This document shows positions 33,387 through 42,078 of a stretch of 64,000 nucleotides of DNA, one piece after another (within the stretch, counting starts at the first letter, position 1; every line of letters begins with the position of its first letter). Origin of the DNA: Streptomyces klenkii (GTDB lineage: Bacteria; Actinomycetota; Actinomycetes; Streptomycetales; Streptomycetaceae); the NCBI RefSeq assembly GCF_003626645.1, contig NZ_RBAM01000012.1:1-64000 (forward strand), read 5' to 3'. Made by a program: the position numbers and the translations under genes. The notes below the pieces were generated by a model. The model saw only the letters and a list, made by a program, of their open reading frames with translations, was not told the origin of the DNA and searched no databases.

Positions 33387-34247
33387 GTGAGCGACAACCA
33401 GAACCTCCTGGCGGAGCAGCGGCGCGCGCTGATCCTCGACGAGGTCAGGAGGCGCGGTGGGGTGCGGGTCAACGAACTGACGCGGAGGCTCAATGTCTCG
33501 GACATGACGGTCCGCCGGGATCTGGACGCGCTGGCCCGGCTGGGCGTGGTGGAGAAGGTGCACGGCGGGGCGGTGCCCGTGGCGGAGGCGACGGCGCACG
33601 AGCCGGGTTTCGAGGCGAAGTCGGCGCTGGAGCTGGCCGCCAAGGAGGACATCGCGCGGGCGGCTGTGGCGATGGCGCCGCCGGGCAGTGCGATCGCGCT
33701 GGCGGGCGGGACGACGGTGTTCGCGCTGGCGCAGCGGCTGGTGGACGTCCCCGATCTGACAGTGGTGACGAATTCGGTGCGCGCGGCCGACGTCTTCCAC
33801 AGCTCTCAGCGGCCGGTGACGGCGGCGGGGCCGTCGGCCCGGCCGGGGGCGGCCACGGTGGTGCTGACGGGCGGGGTGCGCACGCCCTCGGACACGCTGG
33901 TGGGGCCGGTCGCGGACGCGGCGATCCGCTCGCTCCACTTCGACGTCCTGTTCATCGGGGTGCACGGGATATCCGCGGAGGCGGGTCTGTCGACGCCGAA
34001 TCTGGCGGAGGCGGAGACCAACCGGCACTTCGTGCGGTCGGCGCGGCGCGTGGTGGTCCTTGCGGACCACACCAAGTGGGGGACGGTGGGGCTGAGTTCG
34101 TTCGCGGCGCTGGAGGAGGTGGATGCTCTGGTGACGGACGCGGGGCTGCCGGAGGCGGCGCGGCGGGAGATCGCCGAGCGGCTGCCGGAGCTGGTGGTGG
34201 CCGATGCTTCCGGGGACTCCACGACGTGCGGCGGCGTGCCGGTCTGA
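33387..34247 (+). CDS. DeoR-family transcriptional repressor
   Basis: A 286-residue regulator. The N-terminal helix-turn-helix (residues 1-60) reads RRALILDEVRRRGGVRVNEL then LNVSDMTVRRDLDAL, and the C-terminal sugar-phosphate sensor domain has IALAGGTTVFALAQ and VLADHTKWGTVGLSSFA. Such proteins repress sugar catabolism genes and are released by a phosphorylated sugar. A short insert (SSQRPVTAAGPSARPGAAT) sits mid-domain. No sugar gene is adjacent, so the target is unknown. GTG 33387 has AAGGACGG upstream. Confidence 0.9.
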   Translation: MSDNQNLLAEQRRALILDEVRRRGGVRVNELTRRLNVSDMTVRRDLDALARLGVVEKVHGGAVPVAEATAHEPGFEAKSALELAAKEDIARAAVAMAPPGSAIALAGGTTVFALAQRLVDVPDLTVVTNSVRAADVFHSSQRPVTAAGPSARPGAATVVLTGGVRTPSDTLVGPVADAAIRSLHFDVLFIGVHGISAEAGLSTPNLAEAETNRHFVRSARRVVVLADHTKWGTVGLSSFAALEEVDALVTDAGLPEAARREIAERLPELVVADASGDSTTCGGVPV

Positions 34248-34281
34248 CAGCGCCCGCGGCCGCCCCGGCGCTGCGGCGGCG

Positions 34282-35379
34282 TCAGTCCGGCCAGCGCCCG
34301 GTGGCCAGGAAGGTGGTGATGGCGCCCGCGTACGGGCCGATGTCCAGGCCCTGTTCGGCGAGCCAGGCGTCGGAGTAGTACGTGTCGAGGTAGCGCTCGC
34401 CGGGGTCGCAGATGAGGGTGACGATGCTGCCCTTGGCGCCGTTGTCCGCCATCTCCGCGACGATCTTCAGTGCGCTCCACAGGCCGGTTCCGGTGGAGCC
34501 GCCCGCCTTGCGGCCGATGGCCGCGTCGAGCGCGCGTACGGCCGCGACGCTCGCGGCGTCGGGGACCTTCATCATCCGGTCGATCACGCCCGGCATGAAG
34601 CTGGGCTCCATGCGGGGCCGGCCGATCCCCTCGATCCGCGAGCCGCGCTCGCCCGTCGCCGCGGGGTCGTGGTCGCGCCAGCCGTCGAAGAAGCAGGAGT
34701 ACTCCGGGTCGGCGACGCAGATGCCCGTGTCGTACTGCATGTAGCGCACATAGCGGGCGATGGTGGCGGAGGTGCCGCCGGTGCCCGCGGTGGCGACGAT
34801 CCAGGCGGGTACGGGGTGGCGTTCGCTGCGCAGCTGGCTGAAGACGGATTCCGCGATGTTGTTGTTGCCGCGCCAGTCGGTGGCCCGTTCGGCGTAGGTG
34901 AACTGGTCCATGTAGTGGCCGCCGGAGCGTTCGGCGAGGGCCGCCGCCTCCGCGTACATCTTGCGGGGGTCGTCGACGAAGTGGCACCGGCCGCCGTGGA
35001 ATTCGATGAGGCGGCACTTCTCGCGGCTGGTGGTGCGGGGCATGACGGCGACGAAGGGCACGCCGATCAGGCTCGCGAAATACGCCTCGGAGATCGCGGT
35101 GGAGCCGCTGGAGGCCTCGACGACCGGGGACTCGGGGCGGATCCAGCCGTTGCACAGGCCGTGCAGGAAGAGCGAGCGGGCGAGGCGGTGCTTGAGGCTG
35201 CCCGTGGGGTGGGTGGACTCGTCCTTGAGGTAGAGGTCGATGCCCCATTCCTCGGGCAGCGGGAAGCGCAGCAGATGGGTGTCGGCCGAGCGGTTCGCGT
35301 CGGCCTGGACCTTGCGGACCGCTTCGCTGAGCCAGGCGCGGTAGGCCGGGTCGCTGCGGTCGACGTCGGTGGTGTGCAC
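34282..35379 (-). CDS. PLP-dependent L-cysteine desulfhydrase, Cds1-like
   Basis: A 365-residue fold-type II PLP enzyme. The Schiff-base lysine is K63 in THPTGSLKHRLA, and the phosphate cup is VATAGTGGTSATIARY. Its N-terminus (RFPLPEEWGIDLYLKDES) and length match Cds1 (Rv3684 type), which degrades cysteine to H2S, ammonia and pyruvate, rather than cysteine synthase CysK/CysM. H2S produced this way feeds respiration and redox balance. GGGAGAGGCGGC precedes the GTG start. A 10-bp inverted repeat flanks its presumed promoter. Confidence 0.85.
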   Translation of the reverse strand: MHTTDVDRSDPAYRAWLSEAVRKVQADANRSADTHLLRFPLPEEWGIDLYLKDESTHPTGSLKHRLARSLFLHGLCNGWIRPESPVVEASSGSTAISEAYFASLIGVPFVAVMPRTTSREKCRLIEFHGGRCHFVDDPRKMYAEAAALAERSGGHYMDQFTYAERATDWRGNNNIAESVFSQLRSERHPVPAWIVATAGTGGTSATIARYVRYMQYDTGICVADPEYSCFFDGWRDHDPAATGERGSRIEGIGRPRMEPSFMPGVIDRMMKVPDAASVAAVRALDAAIGRKAGGSTGTGLWSALKIVAEMADNGAKGSIVTLICDPGERYLDTYYSDAWLAEQGLDIGPYAGAITTFLATGRWPD

Positions 35380-35400
35380 GCCGCCTCTCCCGTTCCATCC

Positions 35401-35458
35401 GGGCCCATGCGGAGCACTCGGACGTTTCGATCATAAATGGGCACTGGTGCATGGGCCC
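35401..35458 (-). promoter_or_regulatory. Inverted repeat flanking the cds1 -10 element
   Basis: GGGCCCATGC (35401-35410) and GCATGGGCCC (35449-35458) are perfect 10-bp arms 38 bases apart. Between them lies TATGAT on the minus strand (35435-35430), a good -10 hexamer giving a leader of about 45 bases. The right arm covers the -35 position, and no -35 consensus is visible, so an activator or repressor probably binds the arms. Confidence 0.5.
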
Positions 35459-35512
35459 CCTCACGGGCAGACTGCGCACGAGGCACACGAATCGGCCGGG
35501 GAGGCGGTTGGC

Positions 35513-35866
35513 GTGGCGGAGCCGGAGTTCCAGGAGCCGGAGTTCACTGCGACCGGGGTACGAATCGAGCGGTCCCTCCGCTCGCTCACCCGGGCGGGCC
35601 AGGTGAAGATCAAGGACGGCAGGCTGGAGCTGCTCACCAGCTACGGCCGGGAGATCGACAGCGCTCCCCTGGGGGCGGTCCACGCGAGCAAGCCGTGGTT
35701 CGCCGGCCGGGACCGCGCCCGGGCAACGGTGAACGGCACGCGCTACGTCCTGACGCTGGGCCGGCTGGAGGATCCTTCGGGGGCCGGGGAGACCACGGGG
35801 GAGGCCGCCGTCCGGCGGTTCCTGGAGGCCGTCCGCTCCGGACGCGGCGGAGACGCCAGGGGCTGA
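35513..35866 (+). CDS. Small conserved-type unknown protein
   Basis: A 117-residue cytosolic protein I cannot assign. The first 13 residues are acidic (AEPEFQEPEF), followed by a mixed alpha/beta part with VRIERSLRSLTRAGQVKIKD, LELLTSYGREIDSAPL and a beta-hairpin ARATVNGTRYVLTLGRL, ending in a glycine/arginine tail. The alternating strands and 'KPWF' loop give a PH-like impression, but this is speculative. GGGGAGG is well placed before GTG 35513. It lies divergent from the Cds1-like gene. Confidence 0.65.
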   Translation: MAEPEFQEPEFTATGVRIERSLRSLTRAGQVKIKDGRLELLTSYGREIDSAPLGAVHASKPWFAGRDRARATVNGTRYVLTLGRLEDPSGAGETTGEAAVRRFLEAVRSGRGGDARG

Positions 35867-36065
35867 CGGTGCAGAAGTTGCGCGTGCGGCTGCTGGAGCC
35901 GACCCTTGACTCGTACCAGCATCACTGAGGGTTCACGGACGGTTACGCTCTGGATGAGTAGCCGCCGCCCGGCTCGGCAGCGACCACCGCCGGCCCGGCC
36001 CCAGCGCGTGCCAGAACGCGTTTCTGAATCAGGCTAGCCCTACTTCTTCCCAGGGAGTCGCAGCC

Positions 36066-36611
36066 GTGATCAGCCGACCGAACAAGCACTGCACCGTAGA
36101 GCTCCAGGCTCTGCCGCCGCGGATCGGCCAGGTCCGCAGAATCGTATCTGCGCAATTGCGGTACTGGAATCTCGATCCGCTCATCGACCCTGCGGCGCTG
36201 TGCGTCACCGAGCTCCTCACGAACGTGCACCAGCACGCCGAACCGGACAAGCGCTGCACCGTCGAGATCGACCTCGTGCTCGACCGGCTCACCGTCTCGG
36301 TCCGCGACCACGACCCGCGGCTGCCCCGCCTCGCCGACGCCGACGCCGGCAGCACGCACGGGCGCGGGCTCGCCCTGATCGCGGCGGTCAGCGACAGCTG
36401 GGGGGTGCAGGAGCGACACGACGGCGGCAAGGTCGTCTGGTTCTCGCTGCCCGTCCCGGAGCGGGCGGCCGGCGGCCGGCAGACGCGCGACGACCGGACG
36501 ACGGTCACCCTCGAACAGCCCGCGCCGGCCCTCCCGCCCCTGGAGGAAGCGGCCTTCGAACAGCCCGCCGTACTCGACCGCTCCCCCGTCCGGTCCACGG
36601 TCCCCGGCTGA
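36066..36611 (+). CDS. RsbW-like anti-sigma/regulatory ATPase
   Basis: A 181-residue GHKL ATP-binding protein of the type used as anti-sigma or switch kinases in Streptomyces. The N box has E49 and N53 (VTELLTNVHQHAEP), G1 is RDHDPRLP (81-87) and G2 is THGRGLALI (97-105). The last 45 residues are proline/acidic and disordered. It has no anti-anti-sigma partner or sigma gene next to it, so the regulated factor is elsewhere. GTG 36066 follows GGGAG. It probably phosphorylates or binds a STAS-domain protein. Confidence 0.85.
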   Translation: MISRPNKHCTVELQALPPRIGQVRRIVSAQLRYWNLDPLIDPAALCVTELLTNVHQHAEPDKRCTVEIDLVLDRLTVSVRDHDPRLPRLADADAGSTHGRGLALIAAVSDSWGVQERHDGGKVVWFSLPVPERAAGGRQTRDDRTTVTLEQPAPALPPLEEAAFEQPAVLDRSPVRSTVPG

Positions 36612-36862
36612 AGAGACGGGGCGATGCCCCGGACAGGACCGGCCGGTCACGCACCGCCGGACGACGCCGTGGGGCCTGCTCGCCGTTGCGGCGGGAGTTC
36701 GTGCGGGCGCGCGGCAGCAGGGGTGAGTTGCCCGCGCCATCACCGGGGCACGTGCCGGCACTCGCCGCGGGGGCTTGTGCGGGCGCGCGGCGGCGGTGGG
36801 CACTTCCGGTCATCGCCGCTGCGGCGACGGCAACTCGAAGCCGGCGCGCGGAGTACGCGAGG

Positions 36863-36938
36863 GCCGGGCACGTACTCCGCGGCGCGCCCGTACGTGTACG
36901 CAAGAGCCGGGCACGTACTCCGGCAGCGCACCCGTACG
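36863..36938. repeat. 43-bp-period direct repeat beyond the ROK stop codon
   Basis: GCCGGGCACGTACTCCG-type units occur at 36863-36894 and 36906-36938 (32-33 bases each, few differences, 43-base period). They end 5 bases from the stop of the ROK gene (36943). The rest of the 331-base gap 36612-36942 holds another loose repeat of GCGGGCGCGCGGC (near 36701 and 36779) and no visible gene or clear terminator. Confidence 0.75.
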
Positions 36939-36942
36939 GTCG

Positions 36943-38163
36943 TCAGCCCAGGACCGTCAGCGGGTCGTCCAGGACGGGCTGCCAGGCCGCCTCGGCCGCG
37001 CCGATGAGGCTGTTGTGGTCGAGCGTGCAGGGCAGGATCGGCACGCTCCCGCTGCGCCCCCACAGGCTGCGGTCGGCGACGACGGCCCGCAGCCGCTCGG
37101 GGTCGGCGTCCAGCAGGGCGCGGTGGAGCCCGCCGAGGATGATGCGGTCGGGGTTGAGGATGTTGACGAGGCCCGCGAGGCCGAGGCCGAGCCGGTCGAC
37201 GATCAGCTCGGCGGCGGCGCGGACGGCCGGGTCGCCGTACTCCGTACGGAGCAGGTCGCGGGCCTGCTGGAGCAGGGACACCTCGGGTCCGGGGGCGCGG
37301 CCTGCCGCGGTGAGGAAGGCGAGCGGGTCGGTCTCGACGTCCAGGCAGCCGCGGCTGCCGCAGTGGCAGGGCAGGCCGGCCGGGTTGACGGTGAGGTGAC
37401 CGACCTCCAGGGCGAGGCCGGAACTGCCGCTGTGCAGGCGGCCGTCGAGGACGAGCGCCCCGCCGACGCCGCGGTGCCCCGTGGCCACGCACAGGAGGTG
37501 GCGCGCGCCGCGGCCGGCGCCGTGCCGGTGCTCGGCGAGCGCCGCGAGGTTGACGTCGTTGCCGGTGAAGCCGGTGGCGGGGCCCTCGCCGGGGCCCGGG
37601 ACGCCGGCCTTGGCGAGGGCCTCGGTGAACAGCCGGCTGACCGGCGCCCCGGCGGGCCAGGAGAGGTGCAGGGGGTTGAGGGCGGTACCGTCCGGTTCGG
37701 CGACGGCCGAGGGGACGGCGAGGCCCGCGCCCAGGCAGCGGCGGCCGGTCTCGCGCAGCAGGCCGGCGCCCGCCTCGACGACGGCGTCGATGATGTGCGA
37801 CGGGTCGGCGGGGACGGTCATGCAACCGGGCGCGGTGGCGACCATCCGCCCGCCGAGGCCGACGAGGGCCGCGCGGAAGCCGTCGGCGTGGATCTGGGCG
37901 GCGAGCACCACGGGGCCGCCGGGCGCGACGGAGAGCCGGTGCGAGGGGCGGCCCTGGGAGCCGGCGGCCGCGGGGCGGGCGTCGACGGTGATCAGTCCGA
38001 GGGCCTCCAGCTCGGCGGCGACGGCACCGGCGGTCGCGCGCGTCACCCCGAGTTCGGCGGTGAGCACGGCGCGCGTGGGGGCGCGGCCGGTGTGTACGAG
38101 CTCCAAGGCCGGGCCGAGGGCGCCGCGGCCCCGCTCCAAACGTGTTGTCCGAGTCTGGGTCAC
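36943..38163 (-). CDS. ROK-family transcriptional repressor
   Basis: A 406-residue NagC/XylR-type protein: a winged helix-turn-helix (about 20-70, APTRAVLTAELGVTRATAGAV) then a ROK domain with the zinc motif CHCGSRGCLDVE and NDVNLAALAEH. The kinase ATP site is degraded (VVLAAQIHADGF in place of DIGGT), so it is a regulator rather than a kinase. GTG 38163 is chosen because a -10 element lies exactly 6 bases upstream; GTG 38190 would overlap the divergent gene. It probably represses the divergent MFS transporter in response to a sugar. Confidence 0.85.
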   Translation of the reverse strand: MTQTRTTRLERGRGALGPALELVHTGRAPTRAVLTAELGVTRATAGAVAAELEALGLITVDARPAAAGSQGRPSHRLSVAPGGPVVLAAQIHADGFRAALVGLGGRMVATAPGCMTVPADPSHIIDAVVEAGAGLLRETGRRCLGAGLAVPSAVAEPDGTALNPLHLSWPAGAPVSRLFTEALAKAGVPGPGEGPATGFTGNDVNLAALAEHRHGAGRGARHLLCVATGHRGVGGALVLDGRLHSGSSGLALEVGHLTVNPAGLPCHCGSRGCLDVETDPLAFLTAAGRAPGPEVSLLQQARDLLRTEYGDPAVRAAAELIVDRLGLGLAGLVNILNPDRIILGGLHRALLDADPERLRAVVADRSLWGRSGSVPILPCTLDHNSLIGAAEAAWQPVLDDPLTVLG

Positions 38164-38198
38164 GCCCCTATTGTGACTTTGTGCCGACACTAAACAAA
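38145..38198. promoter_or_regulatory. Mirror-symmetric overlapping promoters for ROK and MFS genes
   Basis: Rightward: TTGTCC (38145-38150), 18-base spacer, TATTGT (38169-38174), 6 bases, GTG 38181. Leftward: TTGTTT (38197-38192), 16-base spacer, CACAAT (38175-38170), 6 bases, GTG 38163. The two -10 hexamers overlap in the same ATTGT, and the distance to each start codon is identical. Both mRNAs would be leaderless. TTTGT (38178) and ACAAA (38194) form flanking inverted half-sites, candidates for the ROK operator. Confidence 0.6.
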
Positions 38199-39428
38199 AT
38201 ACGGACGGCTCTTCTGGGCGACACGCGGACGGTCCTGCCGGGCGAACGGCGCCCGGACCGGGGCGGTCCCGCCCTCCGCCGCCTCCGTATCGCCCTCACC
38301 CTGTTCTTCGCCCTCGACGGCTTCCTGTTCGCCGGATGGGTGGTCCGGATCCCCGCCATCAAAGAGCAGACCGGCGCGTCCGCGGGCGCGCTGGGGCTGG
38401 CGCTGCTCGGCGTGTCGGCGGGAGCCGTGGCCACCATGATGCTGACCGGGCGGCTGTGCCGCCGGTTCGGGAGCCACCTGGTGACGGTCGTCGCCGGCGT
38501 GCTGATGTCCGCGGGGATCGCACTGCCTCCCCTGACCCACTCGGCGACGGCGCTCGGCCTGGTGCTGCTCGTCTTCGGTGCCGCCTACGGCGGCATCAAC
38601 GTCGCCATGAACAGCGCGGCCGTCGACCTCGTCGCGGCGCTGCGCAGGCCGGTGATGCCCAGCTTCCACGCCGCGTTCAGCCTCGGCGGGATGCTCGGCG
38701 CGGGACTGGGCGGGCTGGTCGCCGGGCACCTCTCCCCCACCCGGCACCTGCTGCTCCTGACCGTGGCCGGCCTCGCCGTCACCGCGGTCGCGGGGCGCAT
38801 GCTCCTGGCGCACCCCGCGCCGCGGGCCGATCGGCCGGCATCCGCCCCGGCGGCCGACGGCGACGGCCCGCGCCGCCGCGGCAACCGCACGGTCGCCCTG
38901 TTCGGGGTGATCGCCCTGTGCACGGCCTACGGGGAGGGTGCCCTCGCCGACTGGGGCGCGCTGCACCTCCAGCAGGACCTCGGGGTCCACGCGGGCGTCG
39001 CGGCCGCCGGCTACTCCGTCTTCGCGCTGGCCATGACCCTCGGCCGGCTCAGCGGCACGTTCCTCCTCGAACGCCTCGGCCAGACCACGGCGCTGGTCGC
39101 GGGCGGGGCGGCGGCCGCGGGCGGCATGCTGCTCGGGGCGCTGGCACCCACGGTGTGGGCGGCGCTCGCGGGCTTCGCCGTCACGGGCCTGGGCCTGGCC
39201 AACATCTTCCCCGTCGCGGTCGGGCGGGCCGGTGAACTGGGCGGCCCGGGCGGCGTGGCCGCGGCCTCCACCTTCGGATACGGCGGGATGCTGCTGGGGC
39301 CGCCGGTCATCGGCCTCCTCGCCGACGCGTCGTCCCTGCCCGTGGCCCTGACCACTGTCGCGGGCCTCGCGGCCGTGGCGGCGGCGATCGCGTACGCCAC
39401 CCGCCGCACGGTCTCCGGCGCCCGCTGA
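38181..39428 (+). CDS. MFS transporter (sugar or drug)
   Basis: A 415-residue twelve-helix MFS protein. Motif A-like TGRLCRRFGSHLV follows helix 2, and NVAMNSAAVDLVAALRRPVM plus SFHAAFSLGGMLGAGLGG resemble FucP-like/YbjJ-type members. The large central loop (about 215-235) is alanine/proline-rich. The divergent ROK repressor suggests induction by a sugar or sugar derivative. GTG 38181 is taken as start because of the promoter geometry, and upstream codons have no ribosome site. Confidence 0.82.
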   Translation: MPTLNKIRTALLGDTRTVLPGERRPDRGGPALRRLRIALTLFFALDGFLFAGWVVRIPAIKEQTGASAGALGLALLGVSAGAVATMMLTGRLCRRFGSHLVTVVAGVLMSAGIALPPLTHSATALGLVLLVFGAAYGGINVAMNSAAVDLVAALRRPVMPSFHAAFSLGGMLGAGLGGLVAGHLSPTRHLLLLTVAGLAVTAVAGRMLLAHPAPRADRPASAPAADGDGPRRRGNRTVALFGVIALCTAYGEGALADWGALHLQQDLGVHAGVAAAGYSVFALAMTLGRLSGTFLLERLGQTTALVAGGAAAAGGMLLGALAPTVWAALAGFAVTGLGLANIFPVAVGRAGELGGPGGVAAASTFGYGGMLLGPPVIGLLADASSLPVALTTVAGLAAVAAAIAYATRRTVSGAR

Positions 39429-39689
39429 CTCCGGAGACCGCGGCGAGGCCGTCCCGCGTCGCGTACGGCGCCTGTTCGTCCACCGGACGAGCCTGCGCGC
39501 GGCGCCGACGCGGGCCGGCCAACGCCGCCAACGGTGCTGCCGGGCATGCGGCCTCCCCGTCCGTCAGGAGGGCGGCGGGGGCGCAGTGGCGGTAGCGAGT
39601 GCCGCGGCGTGCAGCACGGCTCCCGCCGCGCGGCGGCGTTGTCAGTGGCGGCTGACACAATCCGAGGGCGTGGACGGAAGGGGTGGGCC

Positions 39690-40589
39690 ATGGGAGCCGA
39701 GCAGGGAGAGTGGCGCTGCGGCGGGGTGCGCTGGGGGGCCGCCGGCCCGGCCCTCGTCTGGCTGCACCCCGCACACGGGGAGCGCGGCACTCCGCTGCCC
39801 GCGGGGCGCCCGGTCGCGTTCACGACGGGTACCGCGCGGCGGTGCGTGGGGGTCCGCAGGGGCGGCCGGCGCACCCCGTGCCCCGTGGGCGCGGAGGTGA
39901 CGTACGCGGCGGTGTCGGCGCAGTGCGCGGAGTGCGCACGGCTCGACCGCTCGCACTCCGTCGCGGCCGATACCGCTCTCGACGACCCGCGCCCGTACGA
40001 CGTGTACCTGGCCTGGTCCGTGCCCGGCGCGGTGAAGGTCGGGATCACCGCCGCCGAGCGCGAGGGCGTCCGCCTGCTCGAACAGGGCGCGCTGTCCTAC
40101 GCCCTGCTGGGTCGCGGGCCGCTGATGGCCGCGCGCCGTGCGGAGGCCGTGCTCGGTGCGGCGCTGTCGGTCCCCGACCGCATCCCGTACGCCGCCAAGC
40201 GGGTCGCCCGGTGCCTCGCGCCGGCCCAGGAGCTGCGGACGGCCGAGCTGGCGGGCCTGCACGCGCAGGCGTGCGGGCTCGGCACGCTGCCGGAGTCGCT
40301 GGCCGTGCTGCCGTTCGCGCCCGTGCATCACGACACGGCCTTCCACCTCGACCGGCTGCGGCCGGGCTGCGGGACGGTCGTTCTCGCGCCCGGGCGCACG
40401 ATAGCGGGCACGGTCGCCGCCGTGGCCGGGCCCGATGTGTATCTGGACGCGGCGGACGGGCGGCAGCTGCTGGTGGACGCGCGGCAGCTGGCCGGGTGGG
40501 CGCTCGCCGCCGCCGCGCCGGGGGCGGCGACCACCGCGGAGGTGCTGACGCAGCCGCCCCCGGCCGCCGGCCCCGAGGCGCTGTTCTGA
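39690..40589 (+). CDS. DUF2797 protein
   Basis: A 299-residue cytosolic protein of the DUF2797 family. The N-terminal third has six cysteines, with RCVG, PCPVG and a CAEC pair (AQCAECARLDRSHS) that could bind zinc. The middle contains YDVYLAWSVPGAVKVGITA, whose YL...KVGIT pattern looks like the core of GIY-YIG nucleases; the later catalytic residues are unclear. Family function is unknown. GGAAGGGGTGGG precedes the ATG. The 261-base gap upstream has nothing I recognise. Confidence 0.8.
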   Translation: MGAEQGEWRCGGVRWGAAGPALVWLHPAHGERGTPLPAGRPVAFTTGTARRCVGVRRGGRRTPCPVGAEVTYAAVSAQCAECARLDRSHSVAADTALDDPRPYDVYLAWSVPGAVKVGITAAEREGVRLLEQGALSYALLGRGPLMAARRAEAVLGAALSVPDRIPYAAKRVARCLAPAQELRTAELAGLHAQACGLGTLPESLAVLPFAPVHHDTAFHLDRLRPGCGTVVLAPGRTIAGTVAAVAGPDVYLDAADGRQLLVDARQLAGWALAAAAPGAATTAEVLTQPPPAAGPEALF

Positions 40590-40672
40590 CCCGCCGCGGC
40601 GGACGGCGGGTTCAGCCGAGCCGACCGGGAAGCAGACGCGCTCGCCCCACCGCGCGGGGCGAAGCCGGGAGG

Positions 40673-41902
40673 CTACGGGCGGTCGACCGTGGAGAGCACG
40701 CGGCGGGCCACCGGGTGGGTCCGGACGATCTCCGCGAGCGTCGTCTGGCCCCGGGTGATCCGGGTGAAGGCGTGCCACGCGGGGCGGAAGCCGGTGAGCG
40801 CGGCGTGCATCAGGCCGGGACGGCGCTCGAAGAAGGTGAGCATGCGGCGCCCGACGCCCATCTCCACGCCCAGCCCGGCCTTGATGGCGAACGCGTAATT
40901 GAGGGCCTGCCGGCGGGCGTCGACCGCGTCCTGCGCCTCGCCGATGCGGACCGCCCACTCGCCCGCCAGGCGGCCCGAGCGCAGGGCGAAGGAGATGCCC
41001 TCGCGGGTCCACGGCTCCAGCAGCCCCGCGGCGTCACCGCAGACGATGACGCGGCCGCGGGAGAGCGGGGAGTCGTCCGAGCGGCAGCGGGTGAGGTGGC
41101 CGGAGGAAATGCTGGGCTCGAAGCCCGCGAGGCCCAGGCGGGCGATGAAGTCCTCCAGGTACCGCTTGGTGGCCGAGCCTTCACCGCGCGCCGAGATCAC
41201 GCCCACGGTCAGGGTGTCGCCCTTGGGGAAGACCCAGCCGTAACTGCCGGGGATCGGGCCCCAGTCGATGAGCACGCGCCCGGCCCAGTCCTCCGCGACC
41301 GTCGGGGGCACGGGGATCTCGGCCTCCAGACCGAGGTCGACCTCGGCGAGCTTCACCCCCACATGTGCTCCTATGCGCCCGGCGCTGCCGTCGGCCCCGA
41401 CGACCGCGCGGGCGAGGACGGTCTCGCCGCCGGCGAGCACAACGGCGACCGTGCGCCGGTCGGGCACGGCCGGGCCGTGCTGCTCCACGCGCGCCACGGC
41501 CACGCCCGTGCGCACCTCGGCGCCGGCGTCCTTGGCGGCCTCCACCAGGGCGGCGTCGAACTCGGGCCGGTTGATGAGGCCGAACAGCATCCGCTTGGAG
41601 CGGCGCGTACGCGTCAGCTTGCCGTTCAGGGAGAAGGTGACCGCGTGGACGCGGTCGCGCAGCGGCAGTTCGAAGCCGGGCGGGAGGGAGTCCCGCGAGG
41701 GCCCGATGATGCCGCCGCCGCACGTCTTGTACCGCGGCAGTTCCGCCTTCTCCAGGAGCAGCACCCGGCGGCCGGCGGAGGCGGCGGCGTGGGCGGCGGA
41801 GGCCCCGGCGGGCCCTGCACCCACCACCACGACGTCCCACACCGGCTCCCGGTCCCCGCCCTCGCCCCGCACCGCGCCCTGGGCTGCGTTGTCGCTGCTC
41901 AC
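40673..41902 (-). CDS. Geranylgeranyl reductase-family FAD oxidoreductase
   Basis: A 409-residue flavoprotein. The dinucleotide-binding loop is VVVGAGPAGASAAHAAASAG near residue 25, followed by LELPRYKTCGGGI-like sequence with the conserved cysteine (PRYKTCGGGIIGPS) of geranylgeranyl reductases, and the second FAD motif ICGDAAGLLEPWTREGISFA. It likely saturates isoprenoid double bonds, for example in menaquinone or a lipid. I prefer GTG 41902, since the longer frame adds a proline/arginine-rich leader. It diverges from the dipeptidase gene. Confidence 0.88.
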   Translation of the reverse strand: MSSDNAAQGAVRGEGGDREPVWDVVVVGAGPAGASAAHAAASAGRRVLLLEKAELPRYKTCGGGIIGPSRDSLPPGFELPLRDRVHAVTFSLNGKLTRTRRSKRMLFGLINRPEFDAALVEAAKDAGAEVRTGVAVARVEQHGPAVPDRRTVAVVLAGGETVLARAVVGADGSAGRIGAHVGVKLAEVDLGLEAEIPVPPTVAEDWAGRVLIDWGPIPGSYGWVFPKGDTLTVGVISARGEGSATKRYLEDFIARLGLAGFEPSISSGHLTRCRSDDSPLSRGRVIVCGDAAGLLEPWTREGISFALRSGRLAGEWAVRIGEAQDAVDARRQALNYAFAIKAGLGVEMGVGRRMLTFFERRPGLMHAALTGFRPAWHAFTRITRGQTTLAEIVRTHPVARRVLSTVDRP

Positions 41903-42078
41903 CTGTGCTTCTACTCCCGCTCCATCACCGGCTTCGGCTACCTGCCGCATCCTACGGCCAGCCCTCCGCGGCCCCGCCACGGGAAGGCCGTGGGTGCCGC
42001 GGGCGGCGGGCGTGGGAGGATCGACGGCACAATCGCCCATTCGTACGGATACAACGCCGCGTCCACAAGGAGCGTTCC

